Source: Linnemannia elongata
Lineage: Eukaryota; Mortierellomycota; Mortierellomycetes; Mortierellales; Mortierellaceae
Assembly (NCBI GenBank): GCA_036320915.1
Contig: JAXBDG010000001.1
Coordinates: 3,618,001-3,682,000 of the forward strand
DNA: 64,000 nucleotides
Reading direction: 5' to 3'
The stretch's first letter is position 1, and every line of letters starts with the position of its first letter. A model generated the notes under the pieces. The model worked only from the letters and a program-made list of their open reading frames with translations. It was not told the origin of the DNA and made no database searches. Below, piece after piece: positions 45,901 to 56,222 of this stretch. A program made the position numbers and the translations under genes.

Positions 45901-47659
45901 AGAAGAGAGCAGTGCGAGTGCGGTCGAATAAAGAAAAGGGATCACCAGGAGAGAGTGAGAGAAGACGAGGACATGGTTTGAACTCTCCAATGCATGCAGC
46001 ACACAACTACAGAAAAAACCCTCCGAGCACACATCAACCAACCAATAATCAAAACCTATAACGGTCAATCAGTTCAAATCAATCGAAGGTGAGTCTTCCT
46101 CCTCTTTGTTCACCATATTTCCTCTTAAAAGCGACCAGCTCCTCCTCTCATCCTCACTTGTTTTTCTTCTTTTCTTTTCCCCCCCTCTTTCAATTGTTTA
46201 TTCCCCTGCTTTGTTCACTCCTCGTTATCATTTGCTTCTTTCGCCTTGTATCCTACCCTTCCTTACCGTCTTCTTACACAGCACCAAGCAACACACCCCT
46301 GCTTTGAACACTCGACTCCCCATCCATCCCTTCCATCATTCCTCTGTAACCAATCCACGCACTAGCTCGACCCACATAGATCTTATTTCATTATCCAACC
46401 CTTACAGCCCAACACACTCACCATCCCACCCTTCACCCAGCCTAAACAACAACACAACACAACTACACCCCAAACAACACCAATTACCACTCATTTCGCA
46501 CTGTCCATATATTTACCAGCATTTCCCCTTGGCGCGGATTTATTGCACTTGCCTTTATTTTCTTCCCGCTCCTTCCTATCTTTTCTTTCTTGTACCATTC
46601 CCTCCCATCCATTTATCCCCCCTATGCATTAGCTATGCAAAGACTGAGGTAGCATTCAATTCTATTTACACAGTTTTTGTTTACACTTGGAGCGGGACGA
46701 ACGACGACGACATCATCCAGCATCCAATTTAGGAGGTAAGCAAGCGACCACAAATACAGTTTTCTCTGAAATGCACACCCTCCCTCCCTCCTCCGCCTTC
46801 CACCAGAACACCAAAAAAACATTTATCTAAGCATGCAAGCAATCGACAACCCTTCCTTCCCTCTTTGTTTACCTGTGAACGTGTTCTCTCTCCTTCCCCG
46901 TCCTCCCTCTCCGCCCACACACACTCGTTCGCATCTTTTTTTCACCCTCCCTCTATTCGTTCCATCTCTCCCCCGATCTTTTTTTTTCCCGCCACACAAG
47001 CTGACGATGAAATAAGTCGCTTCTTATGCAACCTAAAAAAAAACTAAGTTGCAGGAATTACTCCCAACCATTGAACACAAAGGCTAAGGTGAACACAATA
47101 AACGTTTCCCTCCCTTTCGTCCATCCATTCTCGCAGCTTGGAGCATTCGCAATAAACATCCGCATCCCAACACAAGGATCGGTGTGTTTCTCTGTGTTTC
47201 TGTTTGTTTGTTTGTTTGTTTGTTTGTTTGAGTGTGTGTGTTTGTGTGTATGTGTGTGTCCTGTATGTACGTGCCTGCACTGTCTGTCGGACCAACATTC
47301 AAAACCATCGACCACTCCCCTTTTTCTCTTTCGCCCACTCGTTCTTGTTCCCTCTACTACTCTTCTTTTCCCCCCGCGGATGTCGTTCTTTGGGTTCTTG
47401 TGTTCTTGTGTTCGCTTCTTTTCCTATTTTCGCTCGGCGCATTTCTCTCTTCCCGCCTTTTTTTCGCATCATTTCGCCCTCTTCTTCCACACACTCTCTT
47501 CCCACCCTTACATTCGTCCTTCCTCTTACTGCTACTCTGTGCAACAACACAAACCATATTTAAACCAAAGCACTAACCTCTCTTTTTCCCTCCAACTTTT
47601 TTTCTTTTCGACAACTTGTTTTTTTTACAACGTCTGTTTCGCCCATTAGCAGATATACC
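42914..47659. other. Long gene-poor stretch (4.7 kb)
   Basis: No gene or RNA is recognised. It holds short repeats: GTAT/CATA runs at 43645-43735, GTGTTT at 44863-44887, three ATACAGGCAA units at about 44953-44980, poly(T)/poly(A) at 45430-45465 and GTTT at 47200-47230. The last 1.6 kb are CT-rich and may be the long 5' UTR of the next gene: a candidate donor GTGAGT lies at 46089 or GTAAGC at 46736, and an acceptor AGCAG ends at 47652, eight bases before the ATG. Confidence 0.45.
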
Positions 47660-50140
47660 ATGGCTGACAAAGACCCTGTCTCTGTCCCTTCCCCTCCTCT
47701 TCCCTCAATATCAACACCATTCTCATCCTCCGCCAACAGTATACCCCAAACCCTCACAACAGCAAACCTATTCCAAACCACCACCCTTCCACCTTCTATA
47801 CCTACACAAACTATCTCACTAAACGACGATCGGCCTTCACCCTCACCACAAAAAAACGGACTCCCCCTTGTACCAATAATTGGCGCTGGTGCCGGAGTTC
47901 TTGTCATCCTTTTCGCAGTAGGAGTATGGTACTTTCTTCGACGACGCAGACAGCGTCGCAAGGAGACCAAATCTGGATTCTCGATTGTCTTCCCTGACCG
48001 CAAGGGATCTTCTCAATTCGACCATGACCAACAACGTCGCTCTCGCTCCCGGGCGAGGAACAGCAACAACAGCAATAACAGCAACAAAGTCGGCGATGAA
48101 CAACAACGCATCTCGGTCGACTCCTTCCCTGGGCATTCTTTCCCTGGGGATCAATCATCGATCCACGACGACAGTCATAATATCGATGTTGAGATGGCCT
48201 TACCTCTTCACAACAGCACACTGCCCTTTCCTGATTCTCCATACTCCAGACCTCGGCAACCACCCATTATCCCTGTCAATCCTCGGTCACAACCACCAAC
48301 ACCGGCGCCTGTTTCTCCTTCTCGGTCAATATCGATTCCGATGCCAGAGACAACAACCTCAAGACCAGAGGAGGGGGAGGAAGAAGTGTCTGAGAAACCC
48401 AAACATATCCATATCGACATGACCGATATGCCAGTCGTTGGCAGTGACGAGATCAAGCCTTTCGTCCAACCGTCTCCACAGCAAGAGCAGATTGCACAAG
48501 AACAGAAACCAGATGCGTCAGCTGCATGCACTCAAACCGCCGACTCCGCTGCCACAGCAACAGAAGAAGCACCTCGTGAGTCGACAGAAACCATCATGCC
48601 AACACCTGTTCCTCGTAGACCCAAGCTCACAGTCCAAAACAGCTCCGACAGCTTTATTCAAGGTGGTCGTGCTCGCATCTCGATCGCCTACCCTCCTCCG
48701 CCGCCGCCCACTATTCCCCCTCCAGCTATACCCTCGGGCCAAGAGCAGGGCAGGGCCTCGACCGAGTCATCCCATCGATCTAGCATGTACTCTACATCTA
48801 ATCAATCTACGGGGGGGCGTCGTCCAAGAACATCGACAGAGTCATCGCGCATCCCTTGCTCTCGTCGCAGTGTCAGCATGGATGCCTCTTCCTTTACGGC
48901 AGATGGACGCAGGTTGTCTCGCAGACTCGTCCCTCCCCCCAACATGCCTCCTCCTCATATCCCTCTGCCCCCTACACCCTCGCCGTCTTTAACACCAACA
49001 TCGTCCACGCCGCATCAAGCACCCCGTCGTCAACGCCACCAACGTAACCCGAGTCAAACCCTCAACACGAGTCTCTTTGATTCGTCAGACCGGTCGGCCA
49101 TCTCTCCACCCCTCTCGCCCCTGACGATTCAAATCCCTCGGCCCAGCTCTCGGTCCTTCCAGTCGCTGCTGACCATCAATACTCAGCTCACCGCCGAGAA
49201 TGTACAGCAATACCTTCAGCAGCAACAACCCCAGCCACTCGAGATCGGCAAGCCTGATAGTCCTACCGATAGCATCTTTGCCGTCTCCCCAAGGACCTCC
49301 TCCCTTCACCATACCCCACGGTCAAGAAGCAAGTCAGCGACTCAACTCGAGACCCAGCGGATTATGATCCCTCCTTCTCCTGTCAATGCCACTGCTTTTG
49401 GTGCAACCTCGCCTACCTTCTCTCTTCATGTGCCTCCTGTCCCTGCAATGCCGAGCTCTCTTGCGGACCATCTCCCATTGTCGTCACCCCGGTCGACGTC
49501 GTCTCAGTCGTACATCGCCTTCAAGAGACCCTCCCTGTCTCACCAACAGTCTTCCAGTAGTCTCGACAATCCCCGAGCAGATGTTACAGCTCCATGCACA
49601 ACTCGCCATAACCAGTACCACTATGGCGCAGACGACAATGACCACCATGACTATCAGCACTACGAACGAGGAGCCCAATCTCCAGAGCCAAAGAAGCGCC
49701 ACCACCAGAAGCAGTATCGCCGTCGATCCATGTCCGCACCCACCTCCCCCTCCTCGCCTTCTTCTCCTTCCTCCCCTTCATCTTCTCGTCAAAGCCAAAC
49801 TACTTCACCCTCCTCTGGTCGTAGATCCAAAGAGGAATCCATCAGGGCTAGCGCGTCTGTTACTCCAACCAGTACAAAGGACAAAGAACTGCAGGCCATC
49901 ATCGCCGACGCGATCGCGATCGCTGCCGCCAAAACCGCAGCCATCGAAACAGCGCGCCAGAATACCTTCTCGCGACAGTTGCAGGCCAAGCAGCAGCAAC
50001 ATCACCAGTACTTGCAGCAACATCATCAGTACCAGCAACATCAGTATCAGCAGAGACGAGGTGTGCACCCGCTGGTAGACCCCTGGAGGTCGGCTACTCC
50101 TTCTACGGCCGATTCTTCTCGACCTGGGTCTCCTCTATGA
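47660..50140 (+). CDS. Single-pass membrane protein with long disordered cytoplasmic tail
   Basis: 826 residues in one exon. A Ser/Thr/Pro-rich N-terminal segment of about 70 residues is followed by one membrane helix (VPIIGAGAGVLVILFAVGVWYFL, about 74-96) and a stop-transfer run RRRRQRRK. The rest is predicted to be cytoplasmic and disordered, with polyproline (PPPPPPTIPPPAIP), Ser/Arg patches such as RRRSMSAPTSPSSPSSP suited to phosphorylation, and a C-terminal Ala-rich helix (AIIADAIAIAAAKTAAIETA) leading into a Gln/His-rich run. No classical signal peptide is visible, so insertion would depend on the membrane helix. The helix-plus-Arg layout resembles the membrane part of fungal wall sensors and of kelch/WSC receptors, but no ectodomain is present. 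Upstream exons encoding one cannot be excluded. Function unknown. Confidence 0.7.
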   Translation: MADKDPVSVPSPPLPSISTPFSSSANSIPQTLTTANLFQTTTLPPSIPTQTISLNDDRPSPSPQKNGLPLVPIIGAGAGVLVILFAVGVWYFLRRRRQRRKETKSGFSIVFPDRKGSSQFDHDQQRRSRSRARNSNNSNNSNKVGDEQQRISVDSFPGHSFPGDQSSIHDDSHNIDVEMALPLHNSTLPFPDSPYSRPRQPPIIPVNPRSQPPTPAPVSPSRSISIPMPETTTSRPEEGEEEVSEKPKHIHIDMTDMPVVGSDEIKPFVQPSPQQEQIAQEQKPDASAACTQTADSAATATEEAPRESTETIMPTPVPRRPKLTVQNSSDSFIQGGRARISIAYPPPPPPTIPPPAIPSGQEQGRASTESSHRSSMYSTSNQSTGGRRPRTSTESSRIPCSRRSVSMDASSFTADGRRLSRRLVPPPNMPPPHIPLPPTPSPSLTPTSSTPHQAPRRQRHQRNPSQTLNTSLFDSSDRSAISPPLSPLTIQIPRPSSRSFQSLLTINTQLTAENVQQYLQQQQPQPLEIGKPDSPTDSIFAVSPRTSSLHHTPRSRSKSATQLETQRIMIPPSPVNATAFGATSPTFSLHVPPVPAMPSSLADHLPLSSPRSTSSQSYIAFKRPSLSHQQSSSSLDNPRADVTAPCTTRHNQYHYGADDNDHHDYQHYERGAQSPEPKKRHHQKQYRRRSMSAPTSPSSPSSPSSPSSSRQSQTTSPSSGRRSKEESIRASASVTPTSTKDKELQAIIADAIAIAAAKTAAIETARQNTFSRQLQAKQQQHHQYLQQHHQYQQHQYQQRRGVHPLVDPWRSATPSTADSSRPGSPL

Positions 50141-50520
50141 AACAGAGTTGCTTTAGTGTAGACACCGAAGAGAACGAAAGGACCCCCCCCCCCCAAAAAA
50201 AAAGAGAAAAAGATAACAAAAACAATAATAAACCTCTATTGTACAACAGCAATCCATGTGCTTTGAGAGTCTCGTATCTGTCGTGGACAAACAAAAAAGA
50301 AAATGAACAACATAGCGGCCATAGCTCCTTAGCCAGGTCACCAACACTTGCCTACCATCCTCCTTTCTTCCTTCATCCATCTATGCCTCTGTAGGCAAAA
50401 AAGGTCAAAAGAAGAACTCGGGGCTGCCGTTTTCAACCCAGTGAAGGGCGAATCGTCCGGATGTAGGATCGGACAGTTTAGACAGTTGTTTAAGTCATAG
50501 TTCTTATGTTGCAATGAAGC
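50141..50520. other. Gap between a membrane-protein gene and tRNA-Gly
   Basis: Contains C8/A9 homopolymers at about 50185-50202. Nothing else is seen. Confidence 0.5.
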
Positions 50521-50591
50521 TGCGTGGTCCGGGAATCGAACCCGGGTCTACCGCGTGGCAGGCGGTAATTATACCACTAAACCAACCACGC
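50521..50591 (-). tRNA. tRNA-Gly (anticodon GCC)
   Basis: On the minus strand the sequence folds as a 71-nt cloverleaf without intron. The acceptor stem GCGTGGT pairs with ACCACGC, followed by discriminator A. The D-arm has TTTAGTGGTATAA (box A), the anticodon loop is CTGCCAC with anticodon GCC, and the T-arm has GGGTTCGATTCCC (box B). Confidence 0.95.
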
Positions 50592-50694
50592 TTGTATTGC
50601 TTGTTGCTTGATGAAAAGTAAAGTTTTCGGAGATACATGTATCTAAGGTTTCTATCGAACTTCTATAGAAACTAAGGGTCATGTGATAAAGCCC

Positions 50695-51318
50695 CTTAAT
50701 TGAGTAGTGGAGATTCGTCGCGTACGAAAAAATGCGCGGTCTTCAGAACCCCACAGTCCATCGCCAAGACGGTCCTCCACAAATTTGTTGGCTACCTGGA
50801 GACGCAGGCCTCAGAGCGGATCTGGAAACCCCGATGCTCCGCGACTATCGAGTGGGAGCAGACCCAGGGCATCTCTGTGAAGGACAAGACATCCAAATAC
50901 ACAGGTCCTCGTGGTGACTGGAGTCAAGGATATGGTTACATCACGCACGATGGTTTCTGCCCGTGTGGCGCTTCGCTAGCCACACATGAGGATCGGACAT
51001 GCCCTGGAGCGACCAAGAATCCACGAGCAGCTGATGAACGGCTGTTAGACAGCTTGTTGGGAAGGAGGAGGTTAACATTGATGGAGAGGATGGGAAGAAT
51101 CCCTTTCATTCGTATCTAGTTTTATTTTCTTCCGTTATTGCTGTGAAGAGCAGCGACAATTGTTGCGCAGAGCCAGGTCCCGGACCGGACTGTGACTGAC
51201 GGATGGTTCACTGAAGAGTTTGGTCTGTAGTCCCCTTTACTTCCAAATGCCTCCTTTGTTCTGTTTGTCAGAGAAATAAAATTGTGTACGAAAAAAAAAA
51301 AAAAAAAAAAAAGAAAAA
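50695..51318 (+). mobile_element. 3' end of a poly(A) retroelement, copy 1
   Basis: A 139-residue frame (50700-51119) ends with a zinc knuckle of the form C-x-C-x6-H-x4-C (CPCGASLATHEDRTC), then a basic tail DERLLDSLLGRRRLTLMERMG, as in the C-termini of non-LTR retrotransposon proteins. A 3' UTR follows, with AATAAAATTG at 51275 and a poly(A) tract at about 51290-51312. The upstream reverse-transcriptase region is absent, so the copy is 5'-truncated. It starts about 100 bp from the tRNA-Gly gene. An alternative is a host gene retrocopy. Family assignment is inference. Confidence 0.6.
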
Positions 51319-51344
51319 AAGAAGCGATTCTTAGGATTGAAAGA

Positions 51345-51808
51345 ATTGTTCGACGACCCAGGGCTTATCTGCCAAGGACAAGGCATCCAGATAGACAGGC
51401 ACTTGAGGTGATTGGAGTTAGAGATACAGTTAAATCACCCGTGATAGTTTCTACCCATGTGGCGCTTCGCTAGCTACACATGAGAATTGTACCTGCGCCG
51501 GAGCGACCAAGGACCGACATGCTGCTGACGTGCGGTTTGTGGAGAGTTTGTTGGGAAGGGGAGGAAGTGAATAATCATGGAGAGGCTGGGAAGAATCCCT
51601 TTATCCTTTATTCGCGTCTAATTTTATTTCCCTCTTCCTTTAAGCTGTGAAGAGCAGTAACAATTGTTGCACAGAGGCAGGTTCCGGACGGGATTGTAAC
51701 TGGGGAGTGGCGCACTGAAGAGGTTGGTCTGTGACCCTTTACTTCAGATGCCTCCTTTGTATTGTCTCTTAGTGGGATAAAATTATGTACAGTAAAAAAA
51801 AAAAGAGG
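51345..51808 (+). mobile_element. 3' end of the same retroelement, copy 2 (older)
   Basis: Collinear with 50858-51300: it shares GACCCAGGGC, ATGTGGCGCTTCGCTAGC, AGCTTGTTGGGAAGG-like sequence, GCTGTGAAGAGCAG and ATGCCTCCTTTGT. The reading frame is destroyed by stops and indels. It ends in its own ATAAAATTATGTACAGT and poly(A) at about 51794-51805. Two tails in tandem mean two insertions, the second at or near the end of the first. Confidence 0.65.
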
Positions 51809-52252
51809 TTCAAGGAGAGAAGGAGACGATATGGTAAGAATGTGAAAGGAACGATGCCTTGAACGGTTTTTCTCCTGCATGTTGCATCCAGAGGGCAACA
51901 AAGGGGGAGGGACTAAATGATGTGATATCTTCATGCTCCTTGAGCAAAAGGAAAAAAAATCAAGCGCCAGGCGATGGACAAGGAGAGAAAGGGGGTGAAA
52001 AGAAAAAAATTGAAGACATGATTATTGAATGGACGCTTGATCACTTTTACTACGTTCGTAACCATATTTTCCTAAAAATGTGTAATGCACAAAAAAAGAC
52101 ATTATGAGCATCCAGTTTAAATACAGCGTCTGTTGATGGTTCCCCCTTTCTGTTTCTTCAACCCTCTTCCCACAACCACCACTCTCTCTTAACGCAACGC
52201 AACCATTCGCACCGCACGCCTCGCTACATATACACATCAGCGAGGAATAAAG

Positions 52253-52567
52253 ATGAAGTCCACAACCACCACAATCCTAGCAGCTCTATCAATGGTTGCA
52301 CTCATAGCCACCACCACCACCGCCACACCTCACCCTCCTCCGCCTTATCCTGGCGGCCGGTTGGAGGAGCGAGCTGCTGCCACTCCGACAATTTCCAACA
52401 CACACAGCATCGCTGGCGATATGAACAAGCGAACCGCTGCAACTCTAACAAAGTCCACTCACAACTACACTCCTCACAACATGAAGAAGCGTGCTGGACG
52501 TACACGAGAGGTATTAGCCAAGCGCACAAAGACACCTGATCCATTGAAGAAGAATGGCGGAGCGTGA
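52253..52567 (+). CDS. Kex2-type secreted peptide precursor
   Basis: 104 residues. A signal peptide (MKSTTTTILAALSMVALIATTTTA) is followed by a Pro-rich spacer (TPHPPPPYPGGR) and a chain of basic segments. KR ends at residues 60, 80 and 91 are candidate Kex2 cleavage sites. Residues 41-60 (AAATPTISN... to MNKR) and 61-80 (TAATLTKST... to MKKR) are two 20-residue units with matching AAT and THN/THS cores and M-x-KR ends. Two more pieces would be AGRTREVLAKR and the C-terminal TKTPDPLKKNGGA. This is the layout of fungal Kex2-processed repeat proteins, which release short secreted peptides. The low number of repeats and lack of Cys leave an ordinary small secreted protein possible. A TATA-like CTACATATAC lies 30 bp upstream. 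Confidence 0.7.
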   Translation: MKSTTTTILAALSMVALIATTTTATPHPPPPYPGGRLEERAAATPTISNTHSIAGDMNKRTAATLTKSTHNYTPHNMKKRAGRTREVLAKRTKTPDPLKKNGGA

Positions 52568-53265
52568 GGGAGAAGAGATAGAGGCAGGCAACCACAACCA
52601 ACTTATTTTCTCTTTCACCTGTAATTTTTTTAATTTTATCAACAAAGAAACGACCAGCGTTCCTGAAAAGCGTGACGATTTCAGTTGCATTGCATGGAAT
52701 GGATGGTCGTGCTCGTGGGTGTCACAACCCTAAAACTACCCACGCTGCTGTGTGTTCATTTTTCGCTTTCCGGGGATTAGTGTTGGTTGTAAAGCATCAT
52801 CATTTTTTTTTTTTAATAAACTGACTGCAGCCAGGAGGACCGACAAAAAAGCGACACCCTTTTATTTTTGTTGGCGAGTGCAAAAACTTTCTCGGCGCTC
52901 TATTTTCTTTTGCTGCATCTCTCTCGCCGATTCATTCATTCGCACTTCACACCCCAAATAATATATAAAAAGAGTTGTGCATGAGCTTTCCAGAGATACA
53001 CCACCTAATGGAACAATATTTTCCGACACCGTGCCTGGTCACACTCTTACCCTCAAATACCACGACTACCACATTTTGCTTGAAATGCAAGAGCATGCTT
53101 TTATTCTTTCTTTGTTCATATTCTGATGCGTGAGCTCTGGTGCCGTAATGCACCTTCGTTAGTACGTTTTTTTTTTGGTACTTTGCCTTTTCGTTTCGCC
53201 GGTTGAAGATTTTTCAGTATAATATAATCAGAGAGACAGACGAATGTCTACGCTTTTGCTGGAGT
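52568..53265. other. Gap between the peptide precursor and the thiolase
   Basis: A/T-rich, poly(T) at 52804-52814 and 53166-53176. No coding signal is seen. It contains convergent 3' ends. Confidence 0.5.
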
Positions 53266-55284
53266 TTACTCGCGCTCCTGCAAATCATGCATGCAAGGGT
53301 GAGAAAAGAGAGAGAGAGAAAACGAAGTGGTCAGTACAGGCAATTAATTAGGACTGGCATTCAAACATGCACGAGAGACGAGACAAGGACATGTAAAACG
53401 AAAAGCTTACAAAGATAGCAGCCATGCCCATGCCAGTGCCGATACACATAGTTGTCAATCCAAGTCTCTTGTTCTGGCTCTTCAAGATCGGGAAGAGCGT
53501 CGCAATCTGACGTGCACCTGTGCATCCCAGAGCTAAAATATAGTAAAGGACACAAAAAAATAATGAAAAAACAGAGGTGTTAGCAAAAAGAGGTTATAAC
53601 CGGCTTTTACACAACCAAAGGGTTTTCCAACAAAAACAGAGCAAAAAACGACCCAGAATACATGGGGAACGTACGGTGTCCGAGGGCGATGGCGCCGCCA
53701 TTCACGTTGATCTTATTCTCGTCCAGACCCAGGGTCTCGATGACATAGACGGCCTGAGAAGCAAACGCCTCATTGAGCTCAATCACGTCAATATCCTGAA
53801 TCGCCACGCCAGCCTTTTCACAGACCGCAGGAATAGCAACCGCTGGGCCAACTCCCATAATCCTATCCATGGGTGATCAACAGAGGAGCACAAGTTGTTA
53901 CGAAAGTGAAAATACCATCAAAAAACGTGGCAATTTCAACATGAACTATTTCAAAACCATCAACTGGGCTTATGTTCACAATCAAGTTCAAGTCATTCTT
54001 ACCTGGGAGGCACACCCTGGACAGCAGAGGCGACATACTTACCCAAGATCGGCAATCCCAACCGCTGAGCAGTCTTGCGTTTCATCAACAGCACTGCCGC
54101 GGCGCCATCAGAGACCTGGGATGCACTTCCCGCAGTCGTGAGTCCTCCAAACGCCGGTTTGAGCTTTGAGAGAGACTCCTCCGTGACCCCATCTCGGACG
54201 CCATCATCGTGGGCGACTGTGATGGACTGGGGTTTGCCGTCGGCGTCGAGGATGGTGGTCTGGACGGGGATGATTTCGCTGGTAAATTTTCCTTCCTTTT
54301 GGGCCCTTGCGGCCTTTTGGAAGGAGCGGGCTGAGAATGCATCTTGACGCTTGCGGTCAATGTTAAAGTCGCTTGCTACATTCTCCGAAGTGATTCTTCA
54401 TTCGATTCGTTGATTGAAAAAAAGAAAAGAGGAGTGAAAGAAGAGAAGGGAAGGGACAAGCATGTTAGCTGCGTTCTTTGGTGTCGGAACAAAATTTTCG
54501 TCCAGAACCTTAACCCAACAATAACAACAACAACACTAACAAAAAAAAACGACACATACCCCATAGGCAAGTTACAATCAGCTGCAGCTTGACTCTTTGC
54601 CGGGATGATCTCCGAAGTCCGGGGCGCCATCGCCGAAGGCCCATACCCCATTGTCATGCTCTCCACTCCGGCACCAATACCAACATCAATCAACCCCGCC
54701 TGGATATGCGCCGCGATATTGACAACCGCCTGAAGGCCGGAAGAACATTGGCGGTTGGTGGTGTAGATGGAAGTCTTTTCGGGGTAACCTGCATAGAGGG
54801 CCGCCTGGCGGGAGACGGTTGCGCCGCCGGAGGCTTGGAGGACGGTGCCAACACAGATGTCGTCAACGATAGAAGGGTCGATCTTTGTGCGGTCTTTGAT
54901 CGCGATTAGGACTGCTGCCAGGAGATCCTCGCTGATAGTTTTCCATGTTGTTTTCATGTGACAGAGGAAAAGGAAGGAGGGAGAGAAAAGGGAATGAGTG
55001 GTGTGGGAACGGATGGAGAGGATGGTCAGTGCATCGTTCGTGCCTTTCATTATACAAGAGAAACCCCACAAGGAGAAAGGGGGGGGGGGAGGGGGGACTT
55101 ACGGTACAGTATCCTTGAAACCTCCCTTCTTGCCGCGTGTCATCGGAGTACGGACGGCATCGATAATGACAACATCGTCTGGCGACTTGACTCCAATCTT
55201 AGTCGCGAGCGCACTCACAGCTGTGTTGGCAGCGGGGGGCTGTCTGGCGAGGTGGGAAGCGATTTGTGTCAGACGAGCGGCCAT
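53266..55284 (-). CDS. POT1: Peroxisomal 3-ketoacyl-CoA thiolase
   Basis: Six exons (55284-55103, 54931-54560, 54395-54003, 53862-53675, 53532-53411, 53277-53266) keep phase and give 422 residues. The N-terminus contains RLTQIASHL, an exact PTS2 signal (R-L-x5-H-L), so import through Pex7 into peroxisomes is expected. The acyl-accepting Cys is in [10 protein letters not shown]. The catalytic His is in [17 protein letters not shown] and the second Cys in [22 protein letters not shown] and GVESMTMG are also standard. The enzyme carries out the last step of beta-oxidation, releasing acetyl-CoA from 3-ketoacyl-CoA. The last exon encodes only ERE and the stop; its acceptor TTTGCAG is strong and the resulting C-terminus fits the family. 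No sign of damage. Confidence 0.93.
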
Positions 55285-56222
55285 GGTTGTAGTAGTAGCT
55301 GTTATTGGTTGTTGTTGTCAAAAAGTACGAGATGAGTGGAGGATGAAGAAAGGGATGAAGAAAGAGTAAAGAAAAAGAAGGCTGAGTTTGAAGAGGTGGT
55401 GTGGGTGAGATGTGGGTAGGGTTGGACTGTGCGCGGGTAGAGAGGGATGCAGCTGAGTTCAATAGTTAGGTTCTTTGTGTGCGTTTCAAATCAAAAGAAG
55501 AAGTGGTTAACGAAAATTGTGGCCATTTTATAGTTGCACCCAAGGAGGAGCATGTGACGCATCGAACAATCGAGCAAGTTCATTTCGCTAAATGCCATGC
55601 AGAGCAAAGAAAAAAAAAAAAGCAAAAAAAAAAAAATGCGGGGTAATGCCATACGAAAGAATGAACAAAGAGGCAAAGAAAGGAAAACGAAGCTTGGTCA
55701 CACTCCCGACCTCCGGATGAATTGCATCCGATTCTGTCGATTTGTCAGACAATGAACACACACGCTCACCTTAAATTTTCGCACGAGGGGTGCATTCGCC
55801 TTTCTTCTCCATCTTCAACAACGTGGAGACGCATTCTCAAGAATGATGCACCATACAAGATCTCAATGTGGTCATCCCGAAATCCGAAAGAAAAAAAAAT
55901 GGTGGGCATATCATTGGTGAGTGAGTGTGTAGTAAGAATGATCGACGATGGTGAGGCGCGATCCACTCGGCTTTGTGCCCGATGGTCGCGTTTTGATCTC
56001 TTCTTTGCTCCTTTGTGCACCACGCACACAAACACAAACAATAAATGTTCACGACATGACACAAAGCTGCGCTGTTATCAACATTTTTTTCTTTCTTTCT
56101 GGCACATGAAAAAAAAAGCGAATATTATTTCTGAGGTATGCTGGTTTAGATAGTTGTTGAATGGTAGCAAGAAAATGTAAGATGCAAAAATCGTATTATT
56201 AAGGATGAAAGTAAAAAAGAGA
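55285..56222. other. Gap between thiolase and antiporter
   Basis: Holds the thiolase promoter and the 3' region of the antiporter. Poly(A) runs at about 55609-55636. No gene is seen. Confidence 0.5.

Noticed and set aside
46106..46732. 208-codon plus-strand frame
   Set aside because: Pyrimidine-rich low-complexity sequence giving Ser/Pro/Leu/Phe; no domain; more likely a leader region.
47026..47649. 207-codon plus-strand frame
   Set aside because: Built on GTTT and CT repeats, with overlapping frames of similar composition on both strands; no coding evidence.
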